NCBI RefSeq assembly: GCF_003584645.1
Contig: NZ_AP017928.1
Location: 4,219,501-4,283,500 of the forward strand
DNA: 64,000 nucleotides
Direction of reading: 5' to 3'
Source: Methylocaldum marinum
GTDB lineage: Bacteria > Pseudomonadota > Gammaproteobacteria > Methylococcales > Methylococcaceae
Shown here: in pieces, positions 43,690-53,429 of the stretch
Numbering within the stretch: the stretch's first letter is position 1
How the letters are laid out: the number at the start of each line of letters is the position of its first letter
The notes under the pieces: generated by a model
Database searches by the model: none
Seen by the model: the letters and a program-made list of their open reading frames with translations, nothing else
What the model was told of the DNA's origin: nothing
Made by a program: the position numbers and the translations under genes

Positions 43690-46600
43690 ATGTTCGACAT
43701 TACCGGCAAAGACATAGCCGATCTTAATGATACAGACCTTCGGAAATTGGTGGCTCGATTGTGCGAGGCAGAACTTTGGAGAAACGGACTTCCCGTGTCG
43801 GGCGTTACGGCGGGTGGTGACCAGAACGCGGCTGACGGTGGATTGGACGTCCGAGTCGAGCTGGAAGCGGGCAGCAAAACGACCGATTTCATCCCTCGAC
43901 CCAAGACGGGTTTTCAGGTGAAAGTGCCTGATATGCCACGTGCCGAAATACTGAAAGAAATGCGGCCCAATGGGAGCATTCGCCCGGTCATTCAAGAACT
44001 GGCATGTAATTCCGGTGCATACGTCATCGTAAGCTCGTCTGGATCGACGGCGGATCGCGCCCTTCAAAACCGAAAGAAAGCCATGCGAGAGGCAGTTGAC
44101 GGTATACGCAATGCCGCCGACTTGGTTCTGGATTTTTATGACCGGGACCGCCTTGCATCTTGGGTCAGATTGTATCCAGGGATTGTGTCGTGGGTGCGCG
44201 AACGATTGGGAAAGCCCTTGCAGGGTTGGCAACCCTTCGGGAACTGGTCCGCGCCCATGGAACCAACGGAAGCGGAATACCTTCTGGATAGAAGGTGCCG
44301 CTTGTATGATGCTCGTACACCTAGAGAAGGCAGTGTGGCTATCGAGGAAGGTATTGGCCGTATCCGCGATATCCTCTCGCGCCCGACTGGAACAGTCCGG
44401 TTGGTTGGCTTATCCGGGGTGGGAAAAACACGGCTCGTCCAGGCACTTTTTGACCAGAGAGTTGGGGTAAATCACCTCAATCCATCCGAGGTGATTTACA
44501 CCGATCTTGCGGATGACCCTACCCCCTCCCCACGTGACTTGATCGCCCGTTTGGTGCAGTCTCGCCAACGCGCCATCGTAATTGTGGACAATTGCCCACC
44601 AAAAGCACATCGGGCACTCACGACCGCCTGTGTAGTTAGAGATAGTTCTGTCAGCTTGCTAACTGTGGAATACGATGTAGGCGACGATGAACCGGAGTGG
44701 ACAGAGGTCTTCCGGCTCGAAGCGGCTTCGGACGACATCATCGAACAACTCGTTGAGCGACGTGAGCCCCACATCTCCCAAGTGGATCGACAACGCATTG
44801 CCGGTCTATCAGGTGGAAATGCCAGGATTGCACTTGCGTTGGCTCGGACGGTACGGCACGGCGAAAGCGTAGCGGCCCTATCAGACCTCGATCTGTTTAA
44901 ACGCCTATTCCACCAGCGTCATCCCGAAGATACCAGCTTGCTTCGAGCTGCCGAAGCCTGTTCCCTCGTCTATTCATTCGATGGAGAGACAGGAGACGGT
45001 GGCGATGCAGAGTTGCCAATTCTTGCTGAACTGTCGGGACTCTCGATCGATGAACTTTATCGCCATATCCGCAAACTGAAAGACCGCGACCTTCTCCAGC
45101 AAAGAAGTAAATGGAGAGCGGTTTTGCCGCATGCGTTGGCCAACAAACTTGCTCGTCATGCACTTGACAGCTTAATGCCAGACCGCATTACCGAAATAAT
45201 GATTAAAGGTGCCCCCGACCGGCTACGGAAATCATTCTCGCGCCGCTTAGGGTATTTACATGACTGCGAAACGGCTCAAAACGTCGTAAATGCTTGGTTA
45301 TCTGAAGGAGGGCTGCTGGCGGACATTGGTACTTTGGGGCCGATTGAATTAGCAATGTTTCATAACGTTGCGCCGGTTGCCCCTGAAGCGGCCCTTGATG
45401 TACTTGAACGATCACTGCAGGGGAGCACAGCTAGTCTCGTAATGGACCTCGAGAATCGAGAACGGTACAAGATTGCATCATTGCTGCGATCACTAGCCTA
45501 TGAAGCGGCATCCTTCCGTCGCGCGTGCATGCTGTTGGCCAATTTTGCGATGGCCGAACCCCCCGGATACAACTACAACGCCACAAGTGGGCTATTCAAA
45601 GAACTTTTCCATCTCCACTTGTCTGGCACGCATGCGTCTGCACAGCAACGTTTGCAAGTAATTGAAACATTGTTGAGTTCAGGCGACAGCCTCAGTCAAG
45701 AATGCGGGCTTACTGCACTTAATGAGATGTTGGAAACATGGCATTTCTCGTCCACTCACGACTTCGAGTTTGGTGCGCGCCCTCGGGATTTTGGCTGGCA
45801 GCCGAGAACTATCGGCGAAGTGTCAGATTGGTTTCATGAGGCGATAGGCTTCGCGTTAAATATGATCGCCACGAACAGTCCTGTGGCTGAACGGCTTTCC
45901 TCCATCCTTGCGGCTAATTTCCGAGGGCTTTGGGTCAATGGCAACGTTTACGATGACTTGGAAACGGTTGTCTCCGCAATGACCGCACGAGGATTCTGGC
46001 CTGAAGGCTGGATAAGCGTAAGAGCTACCCTTCGTTTCGATGCTGACAAGATGTCGGATGACATTCTGCGTCGTCTGCGAGTGCTTGAGGAAATTCTAAG
46101 ACCAAGCCAGTTGTTGGATGAAGCGCGCGCCTTTGTGTCCTCAAAGCCCACGAGTGCCTTCGATATTGCTGATGGCGAGGAGGATGATCAGGCAGAAGAG
46201 ATTGGATCGGGATATCAAAGAGTCGTGGAGCGAACGGAGGCTATCGGACGCGCAGTTGCAATCGATCCAGGAGTGCTATCAGCTCTCCTTCCCGAACTCT
46301 CAAGCGGTCAAGATGGTGGAAGACGCTGGGCTTTTGGGATGGGCCTCGCGGATGGCGCAACGGACCTCAACGCAATGTGGAAAACCTTGGTTGCTGGCAT
46401 CGCATCTACTCCCGAGAATGACCGTAACATTCAGGTATTGAGAGGCTTTTTATCCCGCGCCGCCAGTTTGGTTCCTGAAAAGATAGTTGCTTTTCTTGAC
46501 GATGCGGTTTTTGACCCTGTATTGGGGCCATGGCTGCCGATCCTACAATGTTCCACAGATATCGACGAGAAAGGCATCAACCGACTACTCGCCGCTATCG

Positions 46601-47496
46601 AGCATGGGCTTGCTCCCGCGTGGACGTACGGACATTTGAGCCTTGGTCGGGCTACAGACCCGATTCCCTCGCCCGACCTTCGTCGTCTCCTCACATCGAT
46701 CTCCCTATTGCCCAATGGATCTGAGGTGGCAGTAGATATTTTGTACATGAAATTGTATTCAACGCGTAAAGACGGAGTTGCCATCGACGATGATCTGATC
46801 CAATGCGGCCGGACTTTACTGCTCCAATATCCATTCGCCAAGTCAGGGCAGCGGATTGACCACAAATTGGCTGATATTGTTGAGGCCTGTTTAACAGGCA
46901 CGGAGGCTGCTGAATGTGCTGAAGCCATTTGCAAGAGACTTGCCGAGGCTTTTTCGACCTACAGTGCCTCAGCCTATGATTACGGCAGTCTTCTCAAAAG
47001 CCTCTTCCAGGTTCAGCCGATCGCGGCTCTCACAATTCTCTTGGCTGGGTCACGAAACAGCATTAGTCGTTGGCTCATGAGAGACGTCCGGTCAGGTCGG
47101 AAGCACCCGCTTGATGAAGTACCGCTGGAGATATTGATCGGATGGGCAAATGACGACGCATCAGACCGTTTTCCGGCATTGGCCTCAGTCATCAGGCTCT
47201 TTGTTGGAGGTGATGAAGAAGGAAGTGAAGCGATATCACCAAACGCCCTTGGTCTACTTGACGCTGCTCCCGATAAGGAAGCAATTTTGTCCTGCTATAA
47301 ATCACGCTTACATCCATCATGTTGGTCAGGCTCTTTGGCTGATATTCTTGAGAGGCGGCGGACGGCTATTCAACGGCTTATGTCTTATTCAATCCCAATC
47401 GTTGCAGACTGGGCTGAAAAATGGGAACGCAAACTTGCAGAGTGGATCAAGGACGAACGCGCGCGAGATCGATCGGAAGACCAGGCTTTCGAATGA
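43690..47496 (+). CDS. STAND-type P-loop protein with N-terminal nuclease-like domain; candidate antiphage gene
   Basis: 1268 residues from the ATG at 43690, which follows AGGA by 5 bp; an in-frame ATG at 43636 is less likely. Residues 1-110 look like a PD-(D/E)XK (Mrr/Cap4-like) domain: GGDQNAADGGLDVRVELE with Asp53, then GFQVKV with Gln76 and Lys78 as the catalytic-strand pair. Residues about 215-430 form a P-loop NTPase with Walker A GLSGVGKTR (240-248) and Walker B AIVIVDN (Asp299). A winged-helix-like part follows, then some 700 residues of helical sequence without clear TPR or WD pattern. This nuclease-NTPase-sensor order is that of antiviral STAND (Avs) proteins, in which the C-terminal part recognises a phage protein and the nuclease degrades DNA. 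Function is inferred. Moderate GC, next to mobile DNA, single gene. Confidence 0.72.
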   Translation: MFDITGKDIADLNDTDLRKLVARLCEAELWRNGLPVSGVTAGGDQNAADGGLDVRVELEAGSKTTDFIPRPKTGFQVKVPDMPRAEILKEMRPNGSIRPVIQELACNSGAYVIVSSSGSTADRALQNRKKAMREAVDGIRNAADLVLDFYDRDRLASWVRLYPGIVSWVRERLGKPLQGWQPFGNWSAPMEPTEAEYLLDRRCRLYDARTPREGSVAIEEGIGRIRDILSRPTGTVRLVGLSGVGKTRLVQALFDQRVGVNHLNPSEVIYTDLADDPTPSPRDLIARLVQSRQRAIVIVDNCPPKAHRALTTACVVRDSSVSLLTVEYDVGDDEPEWTEVFRLEAASDDIIEQLVERREPHISQVDRQRIAGLSGGNARIALALARTVRHGESVAALSDLDLFKRLFHQRHPEDTSLLRAAEACSLVYSFDGETGDGGDAELPILAELSGLSIDELYRHIRKLKDRDLLQQRSKWRAVLPHALANKLARHALDSLMPDRITEIMIKGAPDRLRKSFSRRLGYLHDCETAQNVVNAWLSEGGLLADIGTLGPIELAMFHNVAPVAPEAALDVLERSLQGSTASLVMDLENRERYKIASLLRSLAYEAASFRRACMLLANFAMAEPPGYNYNATSGLFKELFHLHLSGTHASAQQRLQVIETLLSSGDSLSQECGLTALNEMLETWHFSSTHDFEFGARPRDFGWQPRTIGEVSDWFHEAIGFALNMIATNSPVAERLSSILAANFRGLWVNGNVYDDLETVVSAMTARGFWPEGWISVRATLRFDADKMSDDILRRLRVLEEILRPSQLLDEARAFVSSKPTSAFDIADGEEDDQAEEIGSGYQRVVERTEAIGRAVAIDPGVLSALLPELSSGQDGGRRWAFGMGLADGATDLNAMWKTLVAGIASTPENDRNIQVLRGFLSRAASLVPEKIVAFLDDAVFDPVLGPWLPILQCSTDIDEKGINRLLAAIEHGLAPAWTYGHLSLGRATDPIPSPDLRRLLTSISLLPNGSEVAVDILYMKLYSTRKDGVAIDDDLIQCGRTLLLQYPFAKSGQRIDHKLADIVEACLTGTEAAECAEAICKRLAEAFSTYSASAYDYGSLLKSLFQVQPIAALTILLAGSRNSISRWLMRDVRSGRKHPLDEVPLEILIGWANDDASDRFPALASVIRLFVGGDEEGSEAISPNALGLLDAAPDKEAILSCYKSRLHPSCWSGSLADILERRRTAIQRLMSYSIPIVADWAEKWERKLAEWIKDERARDRSEDQAFE

Positions 47497-47504
47497 ATTC
47501 CAGT

Positions 47505-47660
47505 TTCGCTCGTTCCCAAGCTCCCGCTTGGGAACTCTCCCGTCGAAGCTCCAGCTTCAAAACCAACTCACCACGCCCGCACCACTTCGATCAAACCTTC
47601 CTGGCCGGCATGGTTCCGCGCTGGAATCGCGCCAATGCTCGAGCATTTTCCGGTGTGGTG
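47505..47660. repeat. RAYT 3' fragment with palindromic repeat
   Basis: Contains TCGTTCCCAAGCTCCCGCTT and GGGAACTC, a hairpin (GTTCCCAAGC with GCTTGGGAAC), followed by AGCTCCAGCTTCAAAACC. Read on the minus strand, 47650 to 47575 encodes the end of a RAYT-type transposase (GQEGLIEVVRAW). A second copy lies at 54002-54155. It begins 9 bp after the stop of the STAND gene. Confidence 0.7.
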
Positions 47661-47695
47661 TGCGACCCAGGCTGCCGTAGATACTGTTATCCGGG

Positions 47696-48763
<1,068 letters not shown>

Positions 48764-48898
48764 CTACGCAACGGGCTTGGTGTCCCAAGGGCGGGAACGG
48801 CATCCAGTCGCTCAAACCTGGAGCGCCCTCCAGGCCTGTGGTGACCGGTCGGGAGTCTTCTCCAACCCCTTCCGAACCACACGGAATTCATAATACAA

Positions 48899-48952
48899 GG
48901 TCGGGAATCCCTTCCCGACGTCTTTGTCGGCAAAGGATTGCCGACCTACAAC
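48899..48952. repeat. REP-like palindromes
   Basis: GGTCGGGAATCCCTTCCCGA followed by TGTCGGCAAAGGATTGCCGA and CCTACA, the same pair of hairpin units as at 32411-32484. Located in the 330-bp gap between the IS110 gene and the truncated RAYT gene; I see nothing else in that gap. Confidence 0.75.
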
Positions 48953-48994
48953 CATATTTGTGCCTGCATTCAGGGTGTGTGCCGAGTTCCCAAT

Positions 48995-49486
48995 TCACAC
49001 CGCTATGCTGCGGTGAAAAACGCTCTCGGCCTGATCCACACAGCCGCGCTTGACCGGGTTCTGGTCGATGTAGTCCATTTTTTGCCGCATGACCGCTTCC
49101 GATTCGATGAGTTGCGGGTGATTGCCTTCTTCCCAAATCTGATAAGTGCTTTCGGTTTTGTGATGTCGCTTGAATAGCGCCAGCAGCTCCAACATCCTGA
49201 CCGATCCGCGTTGCTCAAGGTACGCGACGATTTGCCTGGCCGTGTAGGATTTGAAGCGCTGCATGTCCCGGCTCAAGTCGGGCGAAGCGGCGATGAGATG
49301 CAGGTGATTTTCCAGTATGACGTAGCCGTAGAGCTGGAAGCCGGATTCCAGCTGCAGGAACCGCCAGCAATCCAGCACGATATTCACCGTTTCCGGGCGG
49401 GTGAACAGCGGCAGCCAGTGGTTGATCGTTGCCGTTAGGAAGTGGGGCGATTGATTTTGCAGGATATGGTAGCGGCTTCGGGGCAT
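48995..49486 (-). pseudogene. RAYT (Y1/IS200-like) transposase missing its 3' end
   Basis: 163 codons. It opens MPRSRYHILQNQSPHFLTAT as RAYT proteins do. The HUH-type metal site is VILENHLHLIAASP, the catalytic Tyr is likely in FKSYTARQIVAYL, and the late block DYIDQNPVKRGCV is typical. After VDQAE the expected HWRYSSA end is absent and unrelated codons (SVFHRSIAV) lead to a stop. The missing end (about 30 codons) is found at 47575-47650 beyond the IS110 element. RAYTs mobilise or maintain REP palindromes. Not functional as it stands, or at least altered at the C terminus. Confidence 0.75.
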
Positions 49487-49512
49487 GGGGGGTGAGTTTA
49501 GTCGATGTTTAG

Positions 49513-50438
49513 CCCGGATATTTCATCAGCTCCCTTTGGGGGGCTGCAGTAGCAGAGTGGCGGGCTCAAAGGCGTGCGATTAGGGAGGCGATATGGCAAA
49601 ACGAGGGGATTTCTGAGCAATAGACGCAATTTCCCCTTACCCCCTGGTTTATCAGCGTGCCGGGGACAGCACTCGGGCCGGGTCAGGTCGCCAGGACGCG
49701 GGCGGCGGTGAGAAAGGTCTCGCGCAGGGGATGGTGCGAGGCTAAGAGGATGCGAATGCGGCGCGTATTGCGCACCACCGAGGCGCCGATCTTGAGCCGT
49801 TTCACCCGAATCGTGGCGGCGGTCGCCCGCGCCAGATCGGTACCGGCGAGGGCGATCTCGCGCAGGCGCTGCATCAGCGTGTAAGCGAGGGCGGCAAACA
49901 TCAGGCGTAGCGCGTTGGCGAGAAAGTTATGGCAGCTGGCGCGGGTGCCGAAGAGGTCGAGTTGCGTTTCCTTGATCCGATTTTCCGCTTCGCCGCGGAG
50001 GCAATAGAGGTGGTCGTAGAGGGCATCTGCCGGAAGGTCAAGGTGGGTCACCACGAACCGGGGATTGGGGCCTTGAGCACCAAACTCCAGGCGGGTGATG
50101 AGGCGCCGTTCGCGGTTCCACGAATCGGCCGCATAGCGGAATTCATGAATGCTGCGCTGCTTGAGGCCGGTTTCAGCGAAGGTGACTTTGAGCTCGTCTT
50201 CCCAGGCCGCGACGGCGTTGTGCAAGCGGGTATTGCGCGCCACGCCGATGACATAGCCCACCTCATACCGTTCGCACCCGCGCAAGAGCCTCTGCCGGCA
50301 GAAGCCGGAATCGCCGCGGACGATGATGCGGACCTCAAGCACGCTTGCCGCAAGCGGGTCACCAAGAGCTTGATCACCGCCGCCGAATGCTTGGCGCCAT
50401 CGATGCGGGAAGGTCGCAATAGACAAGCCAGCAGCCCG
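49513..50438 (-). pseudogene. IS1380 family transposase remnant (C-terminal half)
   Basis: The minus-strand frame from about 50340 to 49683 encodes VRIIVRGDSGFCRQRLLRGC, YVIGVARNTRLHNA, RRLITRLEFGAQGPNPRFVV and YCLRGEAENRIKETQLDLFG, the second half of an IS1380 DDE transposase, ending LTAARVLAT. Upstream codons (LACLLRPSRIDGAKHSAAVI) are in another frame, so there is a frameshift near 50345. The N-terminal half is absent: the sequence is cut at 50439 by the RAYT unit. GCCCGGATATTTCATC at 49513-49528 is probably the element's terminal repeat. Confidence 0.8.
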
Positions 50439-50472
50439 CGTAGGGCGCAATAGCGTACACGCGTATTGCGCC
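50439..50472. repeat. palindrome at the left end of the RAYT unit
   Basis: CGTAGGGCGCAATAGCGTAC at 50439-50458, with GGCGCAATA (50444-50452) pairing with TATTGCGCC (50464-50472). The outer 20 bp are the exact complement of 51098-51117 on the other side of the RAYT gene. Confidence 0.9.
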
Positions 50473-50537
50473 GCATGCCTTCGACACATTTAGGTCAGTC
50501 TTTTCCCGTGTACACTCGCCTCGAAATGGATATCCCA

Positions 50538-51074
50538 ATGCCCGACTATCGACGTTATCGCGTACCCGGCGGCACCTATTTCTTCACCGTTAATCTGCTC
50601 GAACGTTACCCGAATGACTTGCTTGTCAGGCAGATCGACCTACTTCGAACGGTAGTACGGCATGTTCGGGCCAAACGGCCGTTCCACATCGACGCTTGGG
50701 TGGTTTTATCGGATCACCTGCACGCTGTATGGACGCTCCCTCCTGGCGATGACGATTTCACCAATCGATGGCGGTTGATCAAACAAGGTTTCTGCAAAGG
50801 CTTACCACCAACGGAACGGCGTTCGAAGGTACGCATCGCACGTGGTGAACGCGGGATATGGCAACGTCGATTTTGGGAACACGCAATTCGTGATGAAGAG
50901 GATTATGTAGCGCACGTGGATTATTGCCACATCAACCCGGTGAAACATGGCTATGTCCAACGCGTCGCAGAGTGGCCCCATTCGACGTTTCATCGCTATG
51001 TCGAACGTGGTGTTTATTCGCTGACGTGGGCTAATGGGCCGGACACTGACTGGGCCGTGGGCGAGCGAGCTTAA
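50538..51074 (+). CDS. RAYT (REP-associated tyrosine transposase)
   Basis: 178 residues from the ATG giving MPDYRRYRVPGGTYFFTVNL, the usual start of this RAYT group; upstream in-frame ATGs run into the palindrome. The metal-binding motif is VVLSDHLHAVWTLPPGD, and the rest of the core is WRLIKQGFCKGL, RGIWQRRFWEHAIRDEEDYV and YCHINPVKHGYVQRVAEWPH, with Tyr residues available for catalysis. The frame is complete. It is bounded by inverted palindromes, so the gene and its REP sequences form one 679-bp unit (50439-51117) set between two unrelated IS remnants. Confidence 0.88.
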   Translation: MPDYRRYRVPGGTYFFTVNLLERYPNDLLVRQIDLLRTVVRHVRAKRPFHIDAWVVLSDHLHAVWTLPPGDDDFTNRWRLIKQGFCKGLPPTERRSKVRIARGERGIWQRRFWEHAIRDEEDYVAHVDYCHINPVKHGYVQRVAEWPHSTFHRYVERGVYSLTWANGPDTDWAVGERA

Positions 51075-51083
51075 AACTCGTGC

Positions 51084-51117
51084 GGCGCAATACGCGAGTA
51101 CGCTATTGCGCCCTACG
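51084..51117. repeat. palindrome at the right end of the RAYT unit
   Basis: GGCGCAATA (51084-51092) pairs with TATTGCGCC (51104-51112). The outer 20 bp GTACGCTATTGCGCCCTACG are the exact complement of the left palindrome's outer 20 bp. Confidence 0.9.
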
Positions 51118-51119
51118 AG

Positions 51120-51404
51120 CTGACGCCGGAAGGGGCCGAGGCCCTTATCGGCGACAAGGGCTATGACAGCGACGCCCTCGTCCAGACCATCGAGGCGCGG
51201 GGCATGGAAGCCGTCATCCCGCCCCGCAGCAACCGCACGGAACTCCGCAAGGTCGATTGGTTCGTCTACAAGGAGCGCCACCTGATCGAATGCTTCTTCA
51301 ACAAAATCAAACATTACCGTAGGATTTTCTCACGCTATGAAAAGACCGCCCGCAACGACATCGGTATGCTGCGATTCGTCTCAGCCCTCATCTGGCTACG
51401 TTGA
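51120..51404 (+). pseudogene. IS5 family transposase remnant (C-terminal third)
   Basis: 95 codons, open at the left edge where the RAYT unit begins: ALIGDKGYDSDALVQTIEAR, then PRSNRTELRKVDW, then YKERHLIECFFNKIKHYRRI and ARNDIGMLRFVSALIWLR before the stop. This is the end of an IS5-type DDE transposase (the catalytic Glu lies in RHLIECFFNKIK). The N-terminal two thirds are missing. Not functional. Confidence 0.85.
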
Positions 51405-51415
51405 TACGTCAACAG

Positions 51416-52009
51416 AACCTAAGGCTTCGAATCTTTTTCGGACGGAGATGTGAAGGAATATCAATTCATAGAATCGCGGCGAGCGGCGTGGGAGGCTTGG
51501 GATCGGTGGCTGGTCGGGGGGCTCCGCGGAAAGGGGAAGGGGAACGATGCTTCGGACGCCGAGCCGCCGGGTTCCGGGGCGATTACGGCGGAGAGCTTGC
51601 CGCGGGAGTTTCGGGGCTTGTGCCGGGATCTGTCCCTGGCCCGGGACCGACGCTATTCGGAGCCATTGCTCGATGCCTTGCGCGACCGGGTCCTGGCGGT
51701 CCACCAGCGTATTTACGGCGCCCGCAGGGCGGCGGGGGGGGCAGTGGCTGCGTTTCGTACTGCACGACTTTCCGGTTCTGGTCCGGTCCGAGGCCCGGCT
51801 GGTCTGGGCCTCGGCGGCGCTGTTTTTCCTGCCGCTGTTTCTTGCTCTCTACACACTTCAATTTTATCCGGACGGCGTCTATTTCCTGCTGACTCCGGAA
51901 ACCGTGGGTTCGGCGGAAGAAATGTATGCTCCGACGGCGGAGCGGCTGGGTCGCCCGCGGGAGGCTTCCGACGACGTGATGATGCTGGGTTTCTACATCG
52001 GCAATAAGG
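51416..52009 (+). pseudogene. truncated duplicate of the spoIIM 5' half
   Basis: Nearly identical to 54378-54968: the same 34-bp leader, the same GTG start (51450) and the same first 186 codons (KEYQFIE, LPREFRGLCRDLSLARDRRY). It stops matching after GGCAATAA at 52009, where the cassette DNA begins. A run of eight G residues at 51734-51741 replaces the seven in the complete gene (54694-54700) and shifts the frame, so no SpoIIM fragment beyond about 95 residues is made. Confidence 0.92.
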
Positions 52010-52018
52010 AGTACTCTC

Positions 52019-52525
52019 ATGCCCAATAACTACACCGAAGAACGTACCGCCCCGAAAGTTCCCATCTGCATGAAATCTCGCATAGCGCTTGTATTCGACG
52101 GCTCCTTCCTGCGCGCGAGCGGAACCAAAAGAGCGCTTGTCTTTCCTTCAGTCTCGGGAAAGCGAAATTAGAACGGAAAGTTCGACTATTCTGCTGAGCG
52201 CCAGAAGATTCCCTACAAAGGTCCAATACCAGCGGGTGAGTACTGGATTCAGCCCTCGCAAATGTGGGAAAACAATAGGTTCAAGAGCCTCGTTCGCACT
52301 CCACGATCCGCGTGGGGAAACTTTCGCCTGACGATACATCCGTATCCAAGCACCCAAACACATGGAAGAGGCGGTTTTTTCATTCACGGAGGTTCAGTCC
52401 CCGGAAGTGCTGGCTGCATCGATCTTATGGTGAATATCGATAAATTCGTTGAGAGACTCAAAGACGAACTGGAAGGCCTGCCAGAATGCTACATTCCTCT
52501 GACCGTACGCTACTCATCAAAGTAG
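52019..52525 (+). pseudogene. Tlde1-like L,D-transpeptidase effector with in-frame amber codon
   Basis: 168 codons starting MPNNYTEERTAPKVPI after a GGAG site. TAG at 52169-52171 (codon 51) interrupts the frame; the same frame continues as FDYSAERQKIPYKGPIPAGE and then GGFFIHGGSVPGSAGCIDL, with His123 and Cys133 as the expected catalytic pair. This is the DUF2778/Tlde1 fold: type VI secretion effectors that act on peptidoglycan stem peptides in the periplasm of rival cells. No signal peptide. Unless TAG is suppressed or restarted within, it is inactive. The next gene, a small membrane protein, starts within its last 14 codons, as immunity genes often do. Confidence 0.8.
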
Positions 52526-52860
52526 TATTTAGCTTGCTTGTGTTCATCCCAACCGCTGCATTGGCCGAGGTAAGCGACAAAGAGCCATCTATACTCCATG
52601 TATGGATAGTGGGAGTTGCTGCTTCGGTTGTGTGTTTTGTTGGCTCCTATCATCGACAATGGCTTGTCCCTGTCCTTGCGGCTTTACCTTCCCTATGGTT
52701 TGCTAGCCTTCTTATAGAATTTCATTCAGCAGATGTTGGTCCGTACTTGTACGCTGAGCAAGGAATACCCTATTTCATCCAGACATACCTTTCACTCACT
52801 ATTTTTGTATCCGGCGTGGTTTTGGGATTGCTCAAGAACAAACGCCGAAGCAATTTCTAA
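52486..52860 (+). CDS. small membrane protein, probable immunity partner
   Basis: 124 residues. Hydrophobic segments at about 9-27 (possible signal or anchor ending AALAEVSDK), 36-55, 60-78 and 92-116, then a basic tail LKNKRRSNF. No family recognised. Its position (start overlapping the end of the Tlde1-like gene, stop codon inside the attC site) says it is the second gene of the same cassette. A membrane location would suit protection against a periplasmic cell-wall enzyme. Immunity role is inference; the gene is intact while its effector is not. Confidence 0.6.
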   Translation: MLHSSDRTLLIKVVFSLLVFIPTAALAEVSDKEPSILHVWIVGVAASVVCFVGSYHRQWLVPVLAALPSLWFASLLIEFHSADVGPYLYAEQGIPYFIQTYLSLTIFVSGVVLGLLKNKRRSNF

Positions 52861-52923
52861 CATCTCGTTCCAGCGGACCGTCAAAAGTTGCGTTTTTGTC
52901 GTCCGCTGAACTCCACGTTAAGC
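52855..52923. other. integron-type attC recombination site 1
   Basis: 69 bp. Left core TTCTAAC (52855-52861, containing the stop of the preceding gene), inner arms CAGCGGAC (52871-52878) and GTCCGCTG (52901-52908) followed by the extra AA, and right core GTTAAGC (52917-52923), the consensus GTTRRRY. The folded single strand would form the usual imperfect hairpin with TAAC paired to GTTA. The pattern resembles attC sites of chromosomal gammaproteobacterial integrons. Confidence 0.85.
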
Positions 52924-52964
52924 GATTTCCCGAACAACAACGAGTCAATAAAAAGGAGAAGAAA

Positions 52965-53429
52965 ATGGAAATCAAGCTGCTGAAGGATATCTTGATTCAG
53001 ACGGACCAAGTCGATGCTTATTATGAGGGGCATGTACCGCTAGATCTTTGGCGGGCGCTGAATCGTCGGAAAGCCTCTGGGCTCTTCGAGCTTGTAGAAG
53101 AGCCTTTCATGCTGTCAAGCGGCCGGCCTCGGCCAGCAGATATCCGGATTATCGACCGCGCCGGCACGAAGTGGGTGTCGGTAAGCCAGAGGCCGCGGGG
53201 CGTTAGCACGTTCGACAAGCCTGGAGTCCCTCCGGGTAAAGACTGGAGCTATTACCGAATCCCAGCAGGAACAGCTCTCCCTCTGGGATTAGCTATTGTT
53301 CGTGACGAATATAACTCGCGCTTCGGTGCCACTCACTACACGATTGCCCCCACACACGATATGCCGCTTAGCCGGTTTAAGTTGTTGCTGAATAAGCTCG
53401 CGAAGAGCGGGGTAAAGGAGGCAGTTTGA
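52965..53429 (+). CDS. Tse2-like toxin
   Basis: 154 residues, AAAAGGAG site before the ATG. Similar to Pseudomonas Tse2 in the order GGxSxFDxxGV / IPxGTxxPxxL / DxYNxRxxATHYTIxP: here RGVSTFDKPGV (79-88), RIPAGTALPLGLAIVRDEYN (98-117) and GATHYTIAPTHDMP (121-134). Tse2 toxins have an ADP-ribosyltransferase-like fold and act in the cytoplasm; they occur as type VI effectors and as toxin-antitoxin modules. There is no signal peptide. The stop overlaps the next start by one base (TGATG), so its partner is coupled to it. The pair makes up a cassette bounded by attC sites 1 and 2. Confidence 0.82.
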   Translation: MEIKLLKDILIQTDQVDAYYEGHVPLDLWRALNRRKASGLFELVEEPFMLSSGRPRPADIRIIDRAGTKWVSVSQRPRGVSTFDKPGVPPGKDWSYYRIPAGTALPLGLAIVRDEYNSRFGATHYTIAPTHDMPLSRFKLLLNKLAKSGVKEAV

